From the NCBI RefSeq assembly GCF_003014535.1, contig NZ_PYGD01000003.1:124001-188000 (forward strand): a DNA stretch of 64,000 nt, read 5' to 3'. Below, piece by piece: positions 8,578 to 16,272 of the stretch; the first letter of the stretch is position 1; every line of letters begins with the position of its first letter. This DNA is from Taibaiella chishuiensis. Its GTDB lineage: Bacteria > Bacteroidota > Bacteroidia > Chitinophagales > Chitinophagaceae. The position numbers and the translations under genes are program-made. The notes under the pieces are model-generated. The model made no database searches. It was not told the DNA's origin and saw only the letters and a program-made list of their open reading frames with translations.

Positions 8578-8776
8578 CCCTGATCTTAAAATACGGGTGG
8601 CGGACTGGCTGGACCAGAACCGTGGAGCCCTTCCCTTAAACAGCCTGCACTGGGAACCCTTGTTGGTACCGCCTGCCAGCGGCGGGCCGGATGCCTTAAC
8701 CCATTGCCTGGGCAAGTACGATGCCCGGGTACAACAAACCGACTTTTTTTACAAAGCGATTTCAAAAATACCCTGA
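8564..8776 (+). CDS. 70-residue ORF coupled to both maturase genes, function unknown
   Basis: It starts within the end of gwsG (ATGATGATGAATAA, so 8564, 8567 or 8570 could be the start) and its stop TGA overlaps the ATG of gwsS. Such double coupling supports a real gene made in step with the maturases. The peptide is mixed in charge, with single Trp residues at about 14 and 26, a PPASGGPD turn near 36-43 and one Cys near 48. I see no signal peptide and no known domain. It could be a small recognition or bridging subunit, or another substrate. No function can be given from the sequence. Confidence 0.6.
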   Translation: MMMNNPDLKIRVADWLDQNRGALPLNSLHWEPLLVPPASGGPDALTHCLGKYDARVQQTDFFYKAISKIP

Positions 8777-9864
8777 TGGTTATGGAAGAATTGTTACTGC
8801 TGTATGCCTGCTGTATCCCGGTGCGGGGCGCCCGGCGTTCGGTGATCTGCGACCTGCAACGGGCGCAGGTATTCCCGGTACCCAATAGCCTGTACGACCT
8901 GTTTGATGCCCGGGGACGCCTGCGGCTCAGCCAGCTGCGCAGGAGCAACACCGATACCGCAGACCGTGCAGTGCTGGAGGAATACATCGGTTTCCTGCTG
9001 CGGGAAGAACTGGCTTTCCTCTGTTCCGAGGCGGAAGCGCCCCGTTTCCCGCGGCTTTCGCGCGAATGGTTGTACCCCGCCGTAATCAGTAATTGTATTA
9101 TCGACGCCCGGCATACTACGGCGCATATTCATGCAGACCTGCTGGAACAGCTGGCTGCGCTTTGTTGCAATCATATCCAGTTCCGTTTTTTTGAAACGGT
9201 GGACCGCTATTGGCTGGAGCAGTTATTGGACCTTATCGCACAGAGCCAGGTAAAGTCGGTGAGCCTGTTGCTCAGAGCAGGAGCAGATGCGGATTCCGAA
9301 GGCTGGCCGGACCAGCTTTTGGCACGTTACCTGAAAATACAAAACCTTACTATACATGGCTGCAAAGCCAGCCAGTGTATTGCCTGGGCCAGACCCGGGC
9401 AGGCCCGCCCGGTATGGGCTGTTATGGAAGTGCTGTCGGCACTTCATTGCGGTGTTATTGCTCCACATTATTTCAGTCCCAATATCCCGGCTTTTACCGA
9501 AGCGCTTCATTATAATTCCTGCCTGAACCGTAAGCTCAGTATCGATGCCGCAGGGTATATCCGTAACTGTCCCTCGATGCCCGCTACGTTCGGGCATGTG
9601 GATGATACGCGCCTGGCCGACGCCATCCGGCAGCCTGGCTTTCAACAATACTGGACGCTTACCAAAGACGAGATTGCGGTATGCCGCGATTGCGAATTCC
9701 GCTACATCTGTACCGATTGCAGGGCTTACCTCGAAGAGCCGGATAACGACCGGAGCAAGCCCCTTAAATGTGGTTATGACCCGTATACCGCTACCTGTCA
9801 GGATTGGAGCAGTTCGCTCTTGCGGCAGGCTACATTCGGGCACTATCAACAACAAACTTCGTAG
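8776..9864 (+). CDS. gwsS: SPASM-domain peptide maturase, grasp-with-spasm system
   Basis: A 362-residue protein with a C-terminal SPASM auxiliary iron-sulfur domain: Cys249, Cys265, then Cys303-xx-Cys306-x5-Cys312-xx-Cys315, and Cys332 and Cys341. The N-terminal barrel-like part lacks the CxxxCxxC motif that binds the radical-SAM cluster, and the expected position (near residue 107, SNCIIDARH) holds a single Cys. As I recall, this absence is a feature of the grasp-with-spasm family. The start at 8776 is chosen because it overlaps the preceding stop as TGATG; a frame from 8704 would overlap that ORF. It is the last gene of the locus. Confidence 0.85.
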   Translation: MVMEELLLLYACCIPVRGARRSVICDLQRAQVFPVPNSLYDLFDARGRLRLSQLRRSNTDTADRAVLEEYIGFLLREELAFLCSEAEAPRFPRLSREWLYPAVISNCIIDARHTTAHIHADLLEQLAALCCNHIQFRFFETVDRYWLEQLLDLIAQSQVKSVSLLLRAGADADSEGWPDQLLARYLKIQNLTIHGCKASQCIAWARPGQARPVWAVMEVLSALHCGVIAPHYFSPNIPAFTEALHYNSCLNRKLSIDAAGYIRNCPSMPATFGHVDDTRLADAIRQPGFQQYWTLTKDEIAVCRDCEFRYICTDCRAYLEEPDNDRSKPLKCGYDPYTATCQDWSSSLLRQATFGHYQQQTS

Positions 9865-9896
9865 TATCTTATCTTTCCCGCAAAAAACACGCAGGT

Positions 9897-9928
9897 TTTG
9901 ATTCCCGTTGTTTTTCAACTTAATTTCG
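9897..9928 (+). promoter_or_regulatory. Promoter candidate for the HipA-like kinase
   Basis: TTTG at 9897-9900 and TAATTTCG (one mismatch to TAnnTTTG) at 9921-9928 with a 20-nt spacer, 36 bp before the start codon at 9965. Confidence 0.45.
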
Positions 9929-9964
9929 CCCGGCAGCTCTTACTGCATCCAAACGGGATTATTT

Positions 9965-10762
9965 ATGAAGGACAAGAATGTCGAACTGAGAAGGGTAAAT
10001 GTAACGCGTTACATTACTCCGTTGCGCGAAGGCGGTTCTATGCCGGCGATCGCAGAGGCCGACGATGGCTTTATGTATGTACTGAAATTCAGGGGGGCAG
10101 GGCAGGGGCCCAAGGCACTGATCGCCGAGTTGATCGGTGGCGAGCTGGCGCGCCTGCTGGACCTGAAGATGCCCGAGCTGGTATTTGCCGAACTGGACGA
10201 AGCCTTTGGCCGTACCGAACCCGACGAGGAAATACAGGACCTGCTGAAAGCGAGTACGGGTACGAATCTTGCATTGCACTATCTTTCCGGTTCTATTACC
10301 TTCGATGCTACGGTAACGCCTGTGGCGCCCGACCTGGCTTCCCGTATCGTATGGCTCGATTGCCTTATTACCAATGTAGACCGCACGGCCCGCAATACCA
10401 ATATGCTGGTTTGGAATAAAGAGCTCTGGCTGATCGATCATGGTGCCTCCCTGTATTTTCATCACTCGTGGCATAACTGGGAAGAGCAGGCCAAACGCCC
10501 TTTTACGCTGATCAAGAACCATGTGTTATTACCTTTCGCTACCGAATTGGCGCGTGCAGACGAGCAGTTGCGTACCATGATCGGCAGGGAGCAACTGGAA
10601 GCCATCGTAGCGCAGATACCCGACGACTGGCTGATGTTTGAGCCCGCTTTTGAAACGGCAGAGGAACACCGGCAGGCCTATGTGCACTTCCTGGAAACCC
10701 GTATCGCCCATTCCTCCACTTTTGTAAAAGAAGCCCAAGATGCAAGAGCAGCACTTATTTGA
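9965..10762 (+). CDS. HipA-like family kinase
   Basis: A 265-residue kinase-like protein of the short HipA family. A VLKFRGAGQGP stretch (39-49) carries the likely nucleotide Lys41. NVDRTARNTNM (137-147) gives the catalytic Asp139 and metal-binding Asn residues, and LIDHGAS has DHG (158-160) in place of DFG. There is no HipB-type regulator next to it. Instead it overlaps by 23 bp a DUF3037 gene, a pairing seen widely in bacteria. The start at 9965 was chosen because the region from 9908 reads poorly. Substrate and role are unknown. A toxin-antitoxin role should not be assumed without a partner regulator. Confidence 0.85.
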   Translation: MKDKNVELRRVNVTRYITPLREGGSMPAIAEADDGFMYVLKFRGAGQGPKALIAELIGGELARLLDLKMPELVFAELDEAFGRTEPDEEIQDLLKASTGTNLALHYLSGSITFDATVTPVAPDLASRIVWLDCLITNVDRTARNTNMLVWNKELWLIDHGASLYFHHSWHNWEEQAKRPFTLIKNHVLLPFATELARADEQLRTMIGREQLEAIVAQIPDDWLMFEPAFETAEEHRQAYVHFLETRIAHSSTFVKEAQDARAALI

Positions 10763-11123
10763 GTACGCCGTGATCCGCGTTGTGCCCAGGGTGGAGCGTG
10801 AAGAATTCCTGAATATAGGCATCATCCTGTTTTGCACCTCCCGCAATTTCCTGGAATTAAAATATGAACTCGATACGGAGCGCTTCCGCATCTTTACCGA
10901 AGGTATGGATACCGGTATCTTCGAAGATAACCTGCATGCTTTCCAACGTATCTGTAAGGGAGGGACTGCTGCAGGACCGATCGGCCTGTTGCCCGCGCGC
11001 GAACGTTTCCGTTGGATCACCGCTACGCGCAGCAGTATCCTGCAGACCTCGAAGGCGCATTCGGGTTTTTGTACCGATGCCGCTGCAGCGCTCGACCGGC
11101 TGATGCAACAACTGGTGTATTAA
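10740..11123 (+). CDS. DUF3037 domain protein
   Basis: A 127-residue protein matching DUF3037 by its opening (YAVIRVVPRVEREEFLNIGIILF) and its overall length. It has no signal peptide or catalytic motif that I can name. It overlaps the HipA-like kinase gene, so the two are translationally coupled and probably work together. It ends 7 bp before the convergent FGE-like gene. Confidence 0.85.
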   Translation: MQEQHLFEYAVIRVVPRVEREEFLNIGIILFCTSRNFLELKYELDTERFRIFTEGMDTGIFEDNLHAFQRICKGGTAAGPIGLLPARERFRWITATRSSILQTSKAHSGFCTDAAAALDRLMQQLVY

Positions 11124-11130
11124 AAGTGGC

Positions 11131-11970
11131 TCAGGGTGCGGTCTGTGGCTTTACCACCCTGAAGCCCTGGTTGCTGAATGAAGCGTGCCGGCTTACCCGG
11201 CCGATATCTGCGGAGTTGAAAAAGCTGCAGGCATTTTTACTGCACCACCAGGAGCCCCCGCGTGCATGGGCCAGCTTCCGGTCTTTGGGATCGCCGGGCA
11301 AACTGCCTTCGCAAAACTCGAATACATTACCATATACATCGTACAGGCCATAGGCATTGGGCTTAAAACTGGCTACAGGAGCGGTATACAGGTATCCGTC
11401 GCTGCTATCGGCAACACGGTGGTCGCGGCCATGCCATATATTGGCATAGATACCGATCTGCGTTTTATCCTTGCCCCAGAAGTAAAGATCCGGGCTGCCT
11501 GCACGGGCTGCTATTTCCCATTCCTCGAAACCGGGTAACCGTACCCCTGCCCAGCGGCAGTAGGCTTGTATATCGGTATAACTGATTGTCGTTACCGGGT
11601 GGTGTTCTTTGCCGCTCAGATCGCCCCGGCTGCGGCCGTTGGGATAACGCCAGTTGGCGGTACTGTCCTGCAGCCAGGCAAACTCGGCCAGGCCGGGTTC
11701 GAATACCATGGCGTTTTTCAGGCGTTCGGCATCGGTACGGTATTGGGTTGCGGCTACAAACCGGGCAAACTGTTGGTTGGTAACTTCGGTAGCGCCGATG
11801 GTATAGGCCTTTACGGTTACCTGCCGCAGGGGATTGAGCTTATGGCCCTGCTGGCCTACACTGTAGGTGCCGGCCGGTATGGTTACAAATGCCGTATCCT
11901 GTTGTGCCCTGGCCTGGCGGCCGTGCAGCAGGATACCCAGGAGCATCGATCCGTAAAGCAGGTAACGCAT
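11131..11970 (-). CDS. Secreted formylglycine-generating-enzyme (SUMF1) family protein
   Basis: A 279-residue protein with a signal peptide (residues 1-22, ending ARAQQ) and a complete FGE-sulfatase fold: IPAGTYSVG at 31-39, ATEVTNQQFARF at 60-71, RLPGFEEWEIAARAG at 144-158, YDVYGNVFEFC at 210-220 and RGGSWWC at 237-243. Two cysteines, Cys243 and Cys248, are spaced exactly as the catalytic pair of true FGE (C-x4-C); most paralogues of this fold lack them. No sulfatase gene lies nearby. It might modify an exported protein or be a structural relative, for example a gliding-motility GldK/J-like protein. Family is certain, activity is open. Confidence 0.88.
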   Translation of the reverse strand: MRYLLYGSMLLGILLHGRQARAQQDTAFVTIPAGTYSVGQQGHKLNPLRQVTVKAYTIGATEVTNQQFARFVAATQYRTDAERLKNAMVFEPGLAEFAWLQDSTANWRYPNGRSRGDLSGKEHHPVTTISYTDIQAYCRWAGVRLPGFEEWEIAARAGSPDLYFWGKDKTQIGIYANIWHGRDHRVADSSDGYLYTAPVASFKPNAYGLYDVYGNVFEFCEGSLPGDPKDRKLAHARGGSWWCSKNACSFFNSADIGRVSRHASFSNQGFRVVKPQTAP

Positions 11971-11991
11971 ATTGTTTGTTTTGAACGCAGG

Positions 11992-12726
11992 TTATTTGCC
12001 GCTGTTGTAAAATTCCATGGCCCTTTTAATGATAAGCTCTTCGTTGGCCCGGTTGTACTGCAGGTACGATTGGTAATTGCTTTCGGGGCCGTAGAGCTTT
12101 GTATAGGTGGCCGTTTTTTTGAAAGGCGCGTATTGAGCCTGTTCCATCAGGAGCAGCAGTACGGTCAGTAGATCATGGTCTTTACGGTCCAGTTTGTAGA
12201 TACTGAGCAGGAAGGGGATCAGCTCTTTGCCTTTAACCGCAACGATAGCCGTTTTGTAATTGACCCCTACGTGTTTGCTGCGGCCTACCGATTCTTTGAT
12301 CAATGCCATTACCGAGTCCCGGTTTGCAGCCAGGAAGCCCGTCTGACGGTCGCTCCAGCTGTATTCGTCGAAGGCATCGGGCAGGCGGCCAAATATTTTC
12401 AGGTGTTCGTCCTGTATGGGCGGCATCACATCGCAGTTCTGGCTGTAAGCTTCAGCATGTATCATATGATACGTAAACTTTTCGCGCAGGGGCAGCGCCT
12501 GGTAAGTCTTTGCCTTCATGCTGCGGTTCTCGTCCGCGTCGTTGCTAATGCCGGTAATCAGGCTTTTTACATGTGCCAGGCCATAAGGCGGCACAGTGGC
12601 TTTGTACCGGTATTCGTGGTAGACCTGGCTTTCTTTGCTGGGTTCTTGCCATCCGTCGTCTTCCTGGGCGGCGAGCCTGCCCGCGGTCAATACAAATAAT
12701 AACAGGTAACAGTATTTCATGATCAT
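11992..12726 (-). CDS. Secreted protein of unknown function
   Basis: A 244-residue protein with a signal peptide (MIMKYCYLLLFVLTAG..., cleavage near LAAQ at residue 21). The start could also be the Met two codons later. The mature part is mainly helical and charged, with no transmembrane segment. It has no domain I recognise. Residues 150-225 have helical repeat character (hydrophobic LIPFLLSIYKL and LLTVLLLLMEQA segments). It lies 21 bp upstream, in gene order, of the FGE-like gene on the same strand, so the two are probably co-expressed in the periplasm or at the surface. Confidence 0.65.
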   Translation of the reverse strand: MIMKYCYLLLFVLTAGRLAAQEDDGWQEPSKESQVYHEYRYKATVPPYGLAHVKSLITGISNDADENRSMKAKTYQALPLREKFTYHMIHAEAYSQNCDVMPPIQDEHLKIFGRLPDAFDEYSWSDRQTGFLAANRDSVMALIKESVGRSKHVGVNYKTAIVAVKGKELIPFLLSIYKLDRKDHDLLTVLLLLMEQAQYAPFKKTATYTKLYGPESNYQSYLQYNRANEELIIKRAMEFYNSGK

Positions 12727-12747
12727 GGTTTTTTGACTTTGGGTAAC

Positions 12748-13809
12748 TTACCGCAGTTTTACCCTGGGGTCGATCCAGGTATAGATCAGGTCGGTAAGCA
12801 TATTGATGATGACAAAGACGGCAGCAGTAATGAGGATGGCGCCCATTACGACCGGGAAGTCGAATTTGTCGAGCGAGTCCACCGTAAGTTTACCGATGCC
12901 TTTCCAGCTAAATATAAACTCTACAAAAAAGGAACCGGCGAGCAGTTCTGCCAGCCAACCGGATATGGCCGTCACTACGGGGTTCAGGGCATTAGGCAGG
13001 GCATGACGCCATACTACCTGCCGTTTGTTCAGCCCTTTGGCGTAAGCGGTGCGGATATAATCCTGTGATAACACATCGAGCAGGGCGCTGCGGGTAAGTT
13101 GCGTAATAATGGCCAGGGGCCTGATGCCCAGGGTAAAGGCGGGTAAGACCAGGTTGCGCAGCGCCAGGTGCCGGCCGCCGAAGGTATCGTACTCCCACAA
13201 GCTGCCCACCATACTGAGGCCGGTAATGCCGCTGAGCCAGTAACCGAATATATAGGCAATAATGAGTCCTGCAAAAAAAGAAGGCGCCGAAATGCCCGCC
13301 ACGCTTGCCAGGATAGCGGAGGTATCCCATACAGTACCCTTTTTCAGGGCAGCCAGCACGCCCAGGCCAATGCCCAGTACCGTTGCCACGATCATGGCGG
13401 TAAAGGCGAGCAGGATGGTGCCGGGCAAGGCATCGGATAATACATCCCATACGGGGCGTTTGCTCTGGTAAGATCGGCCAAGATAGGGTTGCTTCAAAAC
13501 CAAGGCTTTATCTTTGCCCAGGGAAACAAGAACGTGGTAATGGTATTTGTCCCGGCTGGCACTGTCGCGGTTATGGAGCGCAAGCGGCGAAATATCGTTC
13601 AGGTACAGGAAATACCGGGTCATTACCGGTTTATCGAGATTCAGTTCTTTACGCACATTTTCTATAGAAGCCAGGTCGCTGCGCTGCCCCATGGTCAGCC
13701 TGGCCGGATCGTCGGGTAACACGTTAAACAGGAGAAAAACCAAGGTGATTACGCCCCAGAGCACCGACAGGCCGTACAGCAGTTTGCGGAGTAAATAGCG
13801 TAAAGTCAA
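12748..13809 (-). CDS. Peptide/nickel-type ABC transporter permease (DppB family)
   Basis: A 353-residue inner-membrane protein of the DppB/OppB class. The N-terminal MTLRYLLRKLLYGLSVLWGV helix and NVLPDDPARLTMG segment are typical. The EAA loop, which docks the ATPase, is at about 255-280 (AYAKGLNKRQVVWRHALPNAL). About six membrane helices are visible, and the C-terminus YTWIDPRVKLR is characteristic. A loop of about 60 residues after the first helix is longer than in enterobacterial DppB. No second permease, ATPase or binding protein is adjacent in this window, so the partners must be encoded elsewhere. Confidence 0.9.
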   Translation of the reverse strand: MTLRYLLRKLLYGLSVLWGVITLVFLLFNVLPDDPARLTMGQRSDLASIENVRKELNLDKPVMTRYFLYLNDISPLALHNRDSASRDKYHYHVLVSLGKDKALVLKQPYLGRSYQSKRPVWDVLSDALPGTILLAFTAMIVATVLGIGLGVLAALKKGTVWDTSAILASVAGISAPSFFAGLIIAYIFGYWLSGITGLSMVGSLWEYDTFGGRHLALRNLVLPAFTLGIRPLAIITQLTRSALLDVLSQDYIRTAYAKGLNKRQVVWRHALPNALNPVVTAISGWLAELLAGSFFVEFIFSWKGIGKLTVDSLDKFDFPVVMGAILITAAVFVIINMLTDLIYTWIDPRVKLR

Positions 13810-13970
13810 ATCTTATATTTTTTGTATGTGAAATTAGTGCATTATCACGCAGTAAAGCTAAAGATTTTCGATGGCAAAACGGGCTTTGCCCCCTGCAATT
13901 TAAATAAATTTTAGCCCTTTGTTTCTTTGATAATTCAAAACTTCGATCTATCTTACAAGACTTATTTTAT

Positions 13971-15182
13971 ATGGCTTCAAAACCTCATATATCGCCCTCG
14001 TTTTCCTATATTCCCCTGGAGGAAACATTGGAAATTATTCCGAAAAGGAAGCAACTGTTTATTGGTATTCCCAAGGAAACTTCGTTCCAGGAAAACAGGG
14101 TGCCGCTTACTCCCGAGTCGGTATCGGTACTGGTGCAAAATGGCCATGAAGTGGTGGTGGAGCACAATGCCGGCGAGCATTCTTTCTATTTCGATACCGA
14201 TTTCAGCGAGGTAGGGGCCCGTATCGTTTACGATAAGGCCGAGGTGTATAAAGCGCATATGATCATCAAATCGGCGCCTATATCCGAAGAGGAAACAGAA
14301 TTGCTGCAACCGAATCATGTGGTGATATCGCCCATCCACCTGCCTTTTCTTAAAGCCTCGATGGTGGAAACCCTGATGAAGAAAAAAATCATCGGTATTA
14401 CCTTCGACTCGATCAAAGATGATTCCGGTATTTATCCTATCGTGCGCTCCATGAGCGAGATCGCGGGCAGTTCGGCCATACTTACCGCCGCCAAATACCT
14501 GGGCAATGCCCACAACGGCAAGGGTATCCTGCTGGGCGGCATCTCCGGGGTACCGCCGGCCAAGGTCGTAATCATCGGCGCCGGGGTTGTGGGCGAGTAT
14601 GCTTCCCGTACGGCACTGGGCCTGGGGGCTTCGGTAAAGGTGTTCGATAATTCCATTTACCGGCTCATGCGGTTACAGAATAATATCGGCCGTCGTTTGT
14701 TTACCTCGGTGCTTGATCCGCGCGAGCTGAGTAATGAGCTGAGGAGTGCGGATGTGGCTGTAGGCGCACTGAAACCGGTAAACGGCATCACACCTGTTGT
14801 GGTTACGGAAGAAATGGTCAGCAATATGAAGTCGGGCTCGATCATTGTAGATGTCAGCATCGATCGTGGCGGTTGTTTCGAGACCTCCCGGCCTACGTCG
14901 CACGAGCATCCTATTTTTAAGAAATACGATGTATTACATTACTGCGTTCCCAATATTGCTTCCGGCGTATCGCGTACGGCCTCGCGCGCGATCAGCAATG
15001 TATTGATGCCTATCGTACTGGAATGCGCCGATATGGGTGGGGTGGAACATTTGCTGCAAACCAAGCCCGGCATCCGGAATGGCGTCTATTTATATAAAGG
15101 TTGTGTGACCAACGCACCTATCGCCCGCCGGTTTGAGAAGAAGTATACGGATCTTGATCTGCTTATGGCCAACCCGATCTAA
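13971..15182 (+). CDS. ald: Alanine dehydrogenase
   Basis: A 403-residue AlaDH/PNT family enzyme that interconverts L-alanine and pyruvate plus ammonia with NAD. Motifs include IGIPKETSFQENRVPLTPESV near the N-terminus, the substrate-site Lys in MIIKSAPIS, the catalytic His in VISPIHLPF, and the Rossmann glycine motif VVIIGAGVVGEYASRTALGLGA. VDVSIDRGGCFETSRPTSHEHPIF is also typical. An N-terminal extension of about 20 residues precedes the canonical start, as in several Bacteroidota sequences. It stands alone between a minus-strand transporter gene and a TerB-like gene. Confidence 0.93.
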   Translation: MASKPHISPSFSYIPLEETLEIIPKRKQLFIGIPKETSFQENRVPLTPESVSVLVQNGHEVVVEHNAGEHSFYFDTDFSEVGARIVYDKAEVYKAHMIIKSAPISEEETELLQPNHVVISPIHLPFLKASMVETLMKKKIIGITFDSIKDDSGIYPIVRSMSEIAGSSAILTAAKYLGNAHNGKGILLGGISGVPPAKVVIIGAGVVGEYASRTALGLGASVKVFDNSIYRLMRLQNNIGRRLFTSVLDPRELSNELRSADVAVGALKPVNGITPVVVTEEMVSNMKSGSIIVDVSIDRGGCFETSRPTSHEHPIFKKYDVLHYCVPNIASGVSRTASRAISNVLMPIVLECADMGGVEHLLQTKPGIRNGVYLYKGCVTNAPIARRFEKKYTDLDLLMANPI

Positions 15183-15264
15183 GCCTGTGGCGGGCAGGAG
15201 TGTGGTGGTACGCAGGTCGTAACCTGGATTTTTACTATTTACCCGAAACTAACTGCACTAGAAA

Positions 15265-15621
15265 ATGCCCAACAAAAGAACCAATAAGACGATTGCCGGA
15301 TACCACCTGCTGATGATCCTCGCTGCTGCCGATTTCCGCTTTAAAACCTCTGAAGATATGGTGATCAGGGCTTACCTCGAACAGGAATTCCCTTTTCATG
15401 TAAGCTTGGATAACGAAATGGCCATTATCAGTGCGCTTAAGCCCGATGAATGGGAAGGCCACTTTTTGAAGTATATGGATGACTTTTACGACGATGCCAC
15501 GCCCGAAGAAGTAAATAATATGCTGCAGTTTGCCCTGGATCTTACCAAAGCCGATAACGTAATTACCAAGGAAGAAAATTACTACCTCCAACTGCTTTTT
15601 GATGCCTGGCATGCTGAGTAA
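15265..15621 (+). CDS. TerB-like small acidic protein
   Basis: A 118-residue, acidic, all-helical protein. Its layout (YHLLMILAAADFRFKTSEDMVI, then LTKADNVITKEENYYLQLLFDAW near the end) resembles the TerB/TERB-like helical fold, where an acidic helix pair binds metal. The similarity is by pattern only. It is 82 bp downstream of ald on the same strand and converges with lptC, ending 19 bp from it. Function is unknown. Confidence 0.65.
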   Translation: MPNKRTNKTIAGYHLLMILAAADFRFKTSEDMVIRAYLEQEFPFHVSLDNEMAIISALKPDEWEGHFLKYMDDFYDDATPEEVNNMLQFALDLTKADNVITKEENYYLQLLFDAWHAE

Positions 15622-15640
15622 GCTGCCCTAAGGCTGTTAG

Positions 15641-16243
15641 TTATTCGGCATCTGCCGCCGGAAAATCCGAATTATTAACCGGGATGGTACCTCTTTGCCT
15701 GCGAATACGGAACCAGGTAAAGTCCTGGTTGGATTCCATGCCTTCGCCATAGGTGATCTGGTCGCCGGTGGTGATCCGTACAAACTTTTCGGTGTAAAAG
15801 CGTTCGAGGTTCTGGTTATAGATCAGTTCCTCGGTCTGCAGTTTTTCGCCTCTCCGGTTTATCACCACCACGCTGTCGCGTACGATAATGTTACCGCTTT
15901 TTGGGTAATACCGTGCCGTGCGTGCCGTAAGCGTGCTTTCTACCTTCAGGCTGTCGTTAAAGAAATCTACCTTAAGTCCCTTCAGCATATCTACATAGGG
16001 CGGGTTGGCGTTGTCGTTTTTAATAAATTCGTTGGTGTGCAGCTCCGCTTTGGTCTTGCCCTTTTCGCTACGGATAAAGGTAACATCGATGGCCCGGTCG
16101 TTTTCAAAATCCTTGGTCTGGGCATCGGGGGGCAATTGTTTAAGGTCGTTGCTACAGGCGCTCAGCAATATAAAGCAGACCACAAGGAGAAGCCCTTGTG
16201 GTCTGGAATTAAAGAAGTTGAATTTTTGCTTGCGGATGATCAT
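15641..16243 (-). CDS. lptC: LPS export ABC transporter periplasmic protein LptC
   Basis: A 200-residue LptC-family lipoprotein that would bridge the inner-membrane LPS extractor and LptA. A hydrophobic segment (residues 17-29) ends in the lipobox LLSAC. The mature part is a beta-jellyroll with the family pattern: VTFIRSEKGKTKAELHTNEF, VDFFNDSLKVESTLTARTARYYPKSGNIIVRDSVVVINRRGEKLQTEELIY. Length fits Bacteroidota LptC. It lies downstream of an outer-membrane protein gene and coaX in the same direction. Confidence 0.85.
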   Translation of the reverse strand: MIIRKQKFNFFNSRPQGLLLVVCFILLSACSNDLKQLPPDAQTKDFENDRAIDVTFIRSEKGKTKAELHTNEFIKNDNANPPYVDMLKGLKVDFFNDSLKVESTLTARTARYYPKSGNIIVRDSVVVINRRGEKLQTEELIYNQNLERFYTEKFVRITTGDQITYGEGMESNQDFTWFRIRRQRGTIPVNNSDFPAADAE

Positions 16244-16272
16244 ATGCGGGTAAGCAGCTTTAATCGCCTGCT

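Noticed and set aside
13871-13895. Hairpin GGGC-TTT-GCCC upstream of ald as an attenuator
   Set aside because: The stem is only about 4 bp, there is no T run and no Ala-rich leader ORF is seen.
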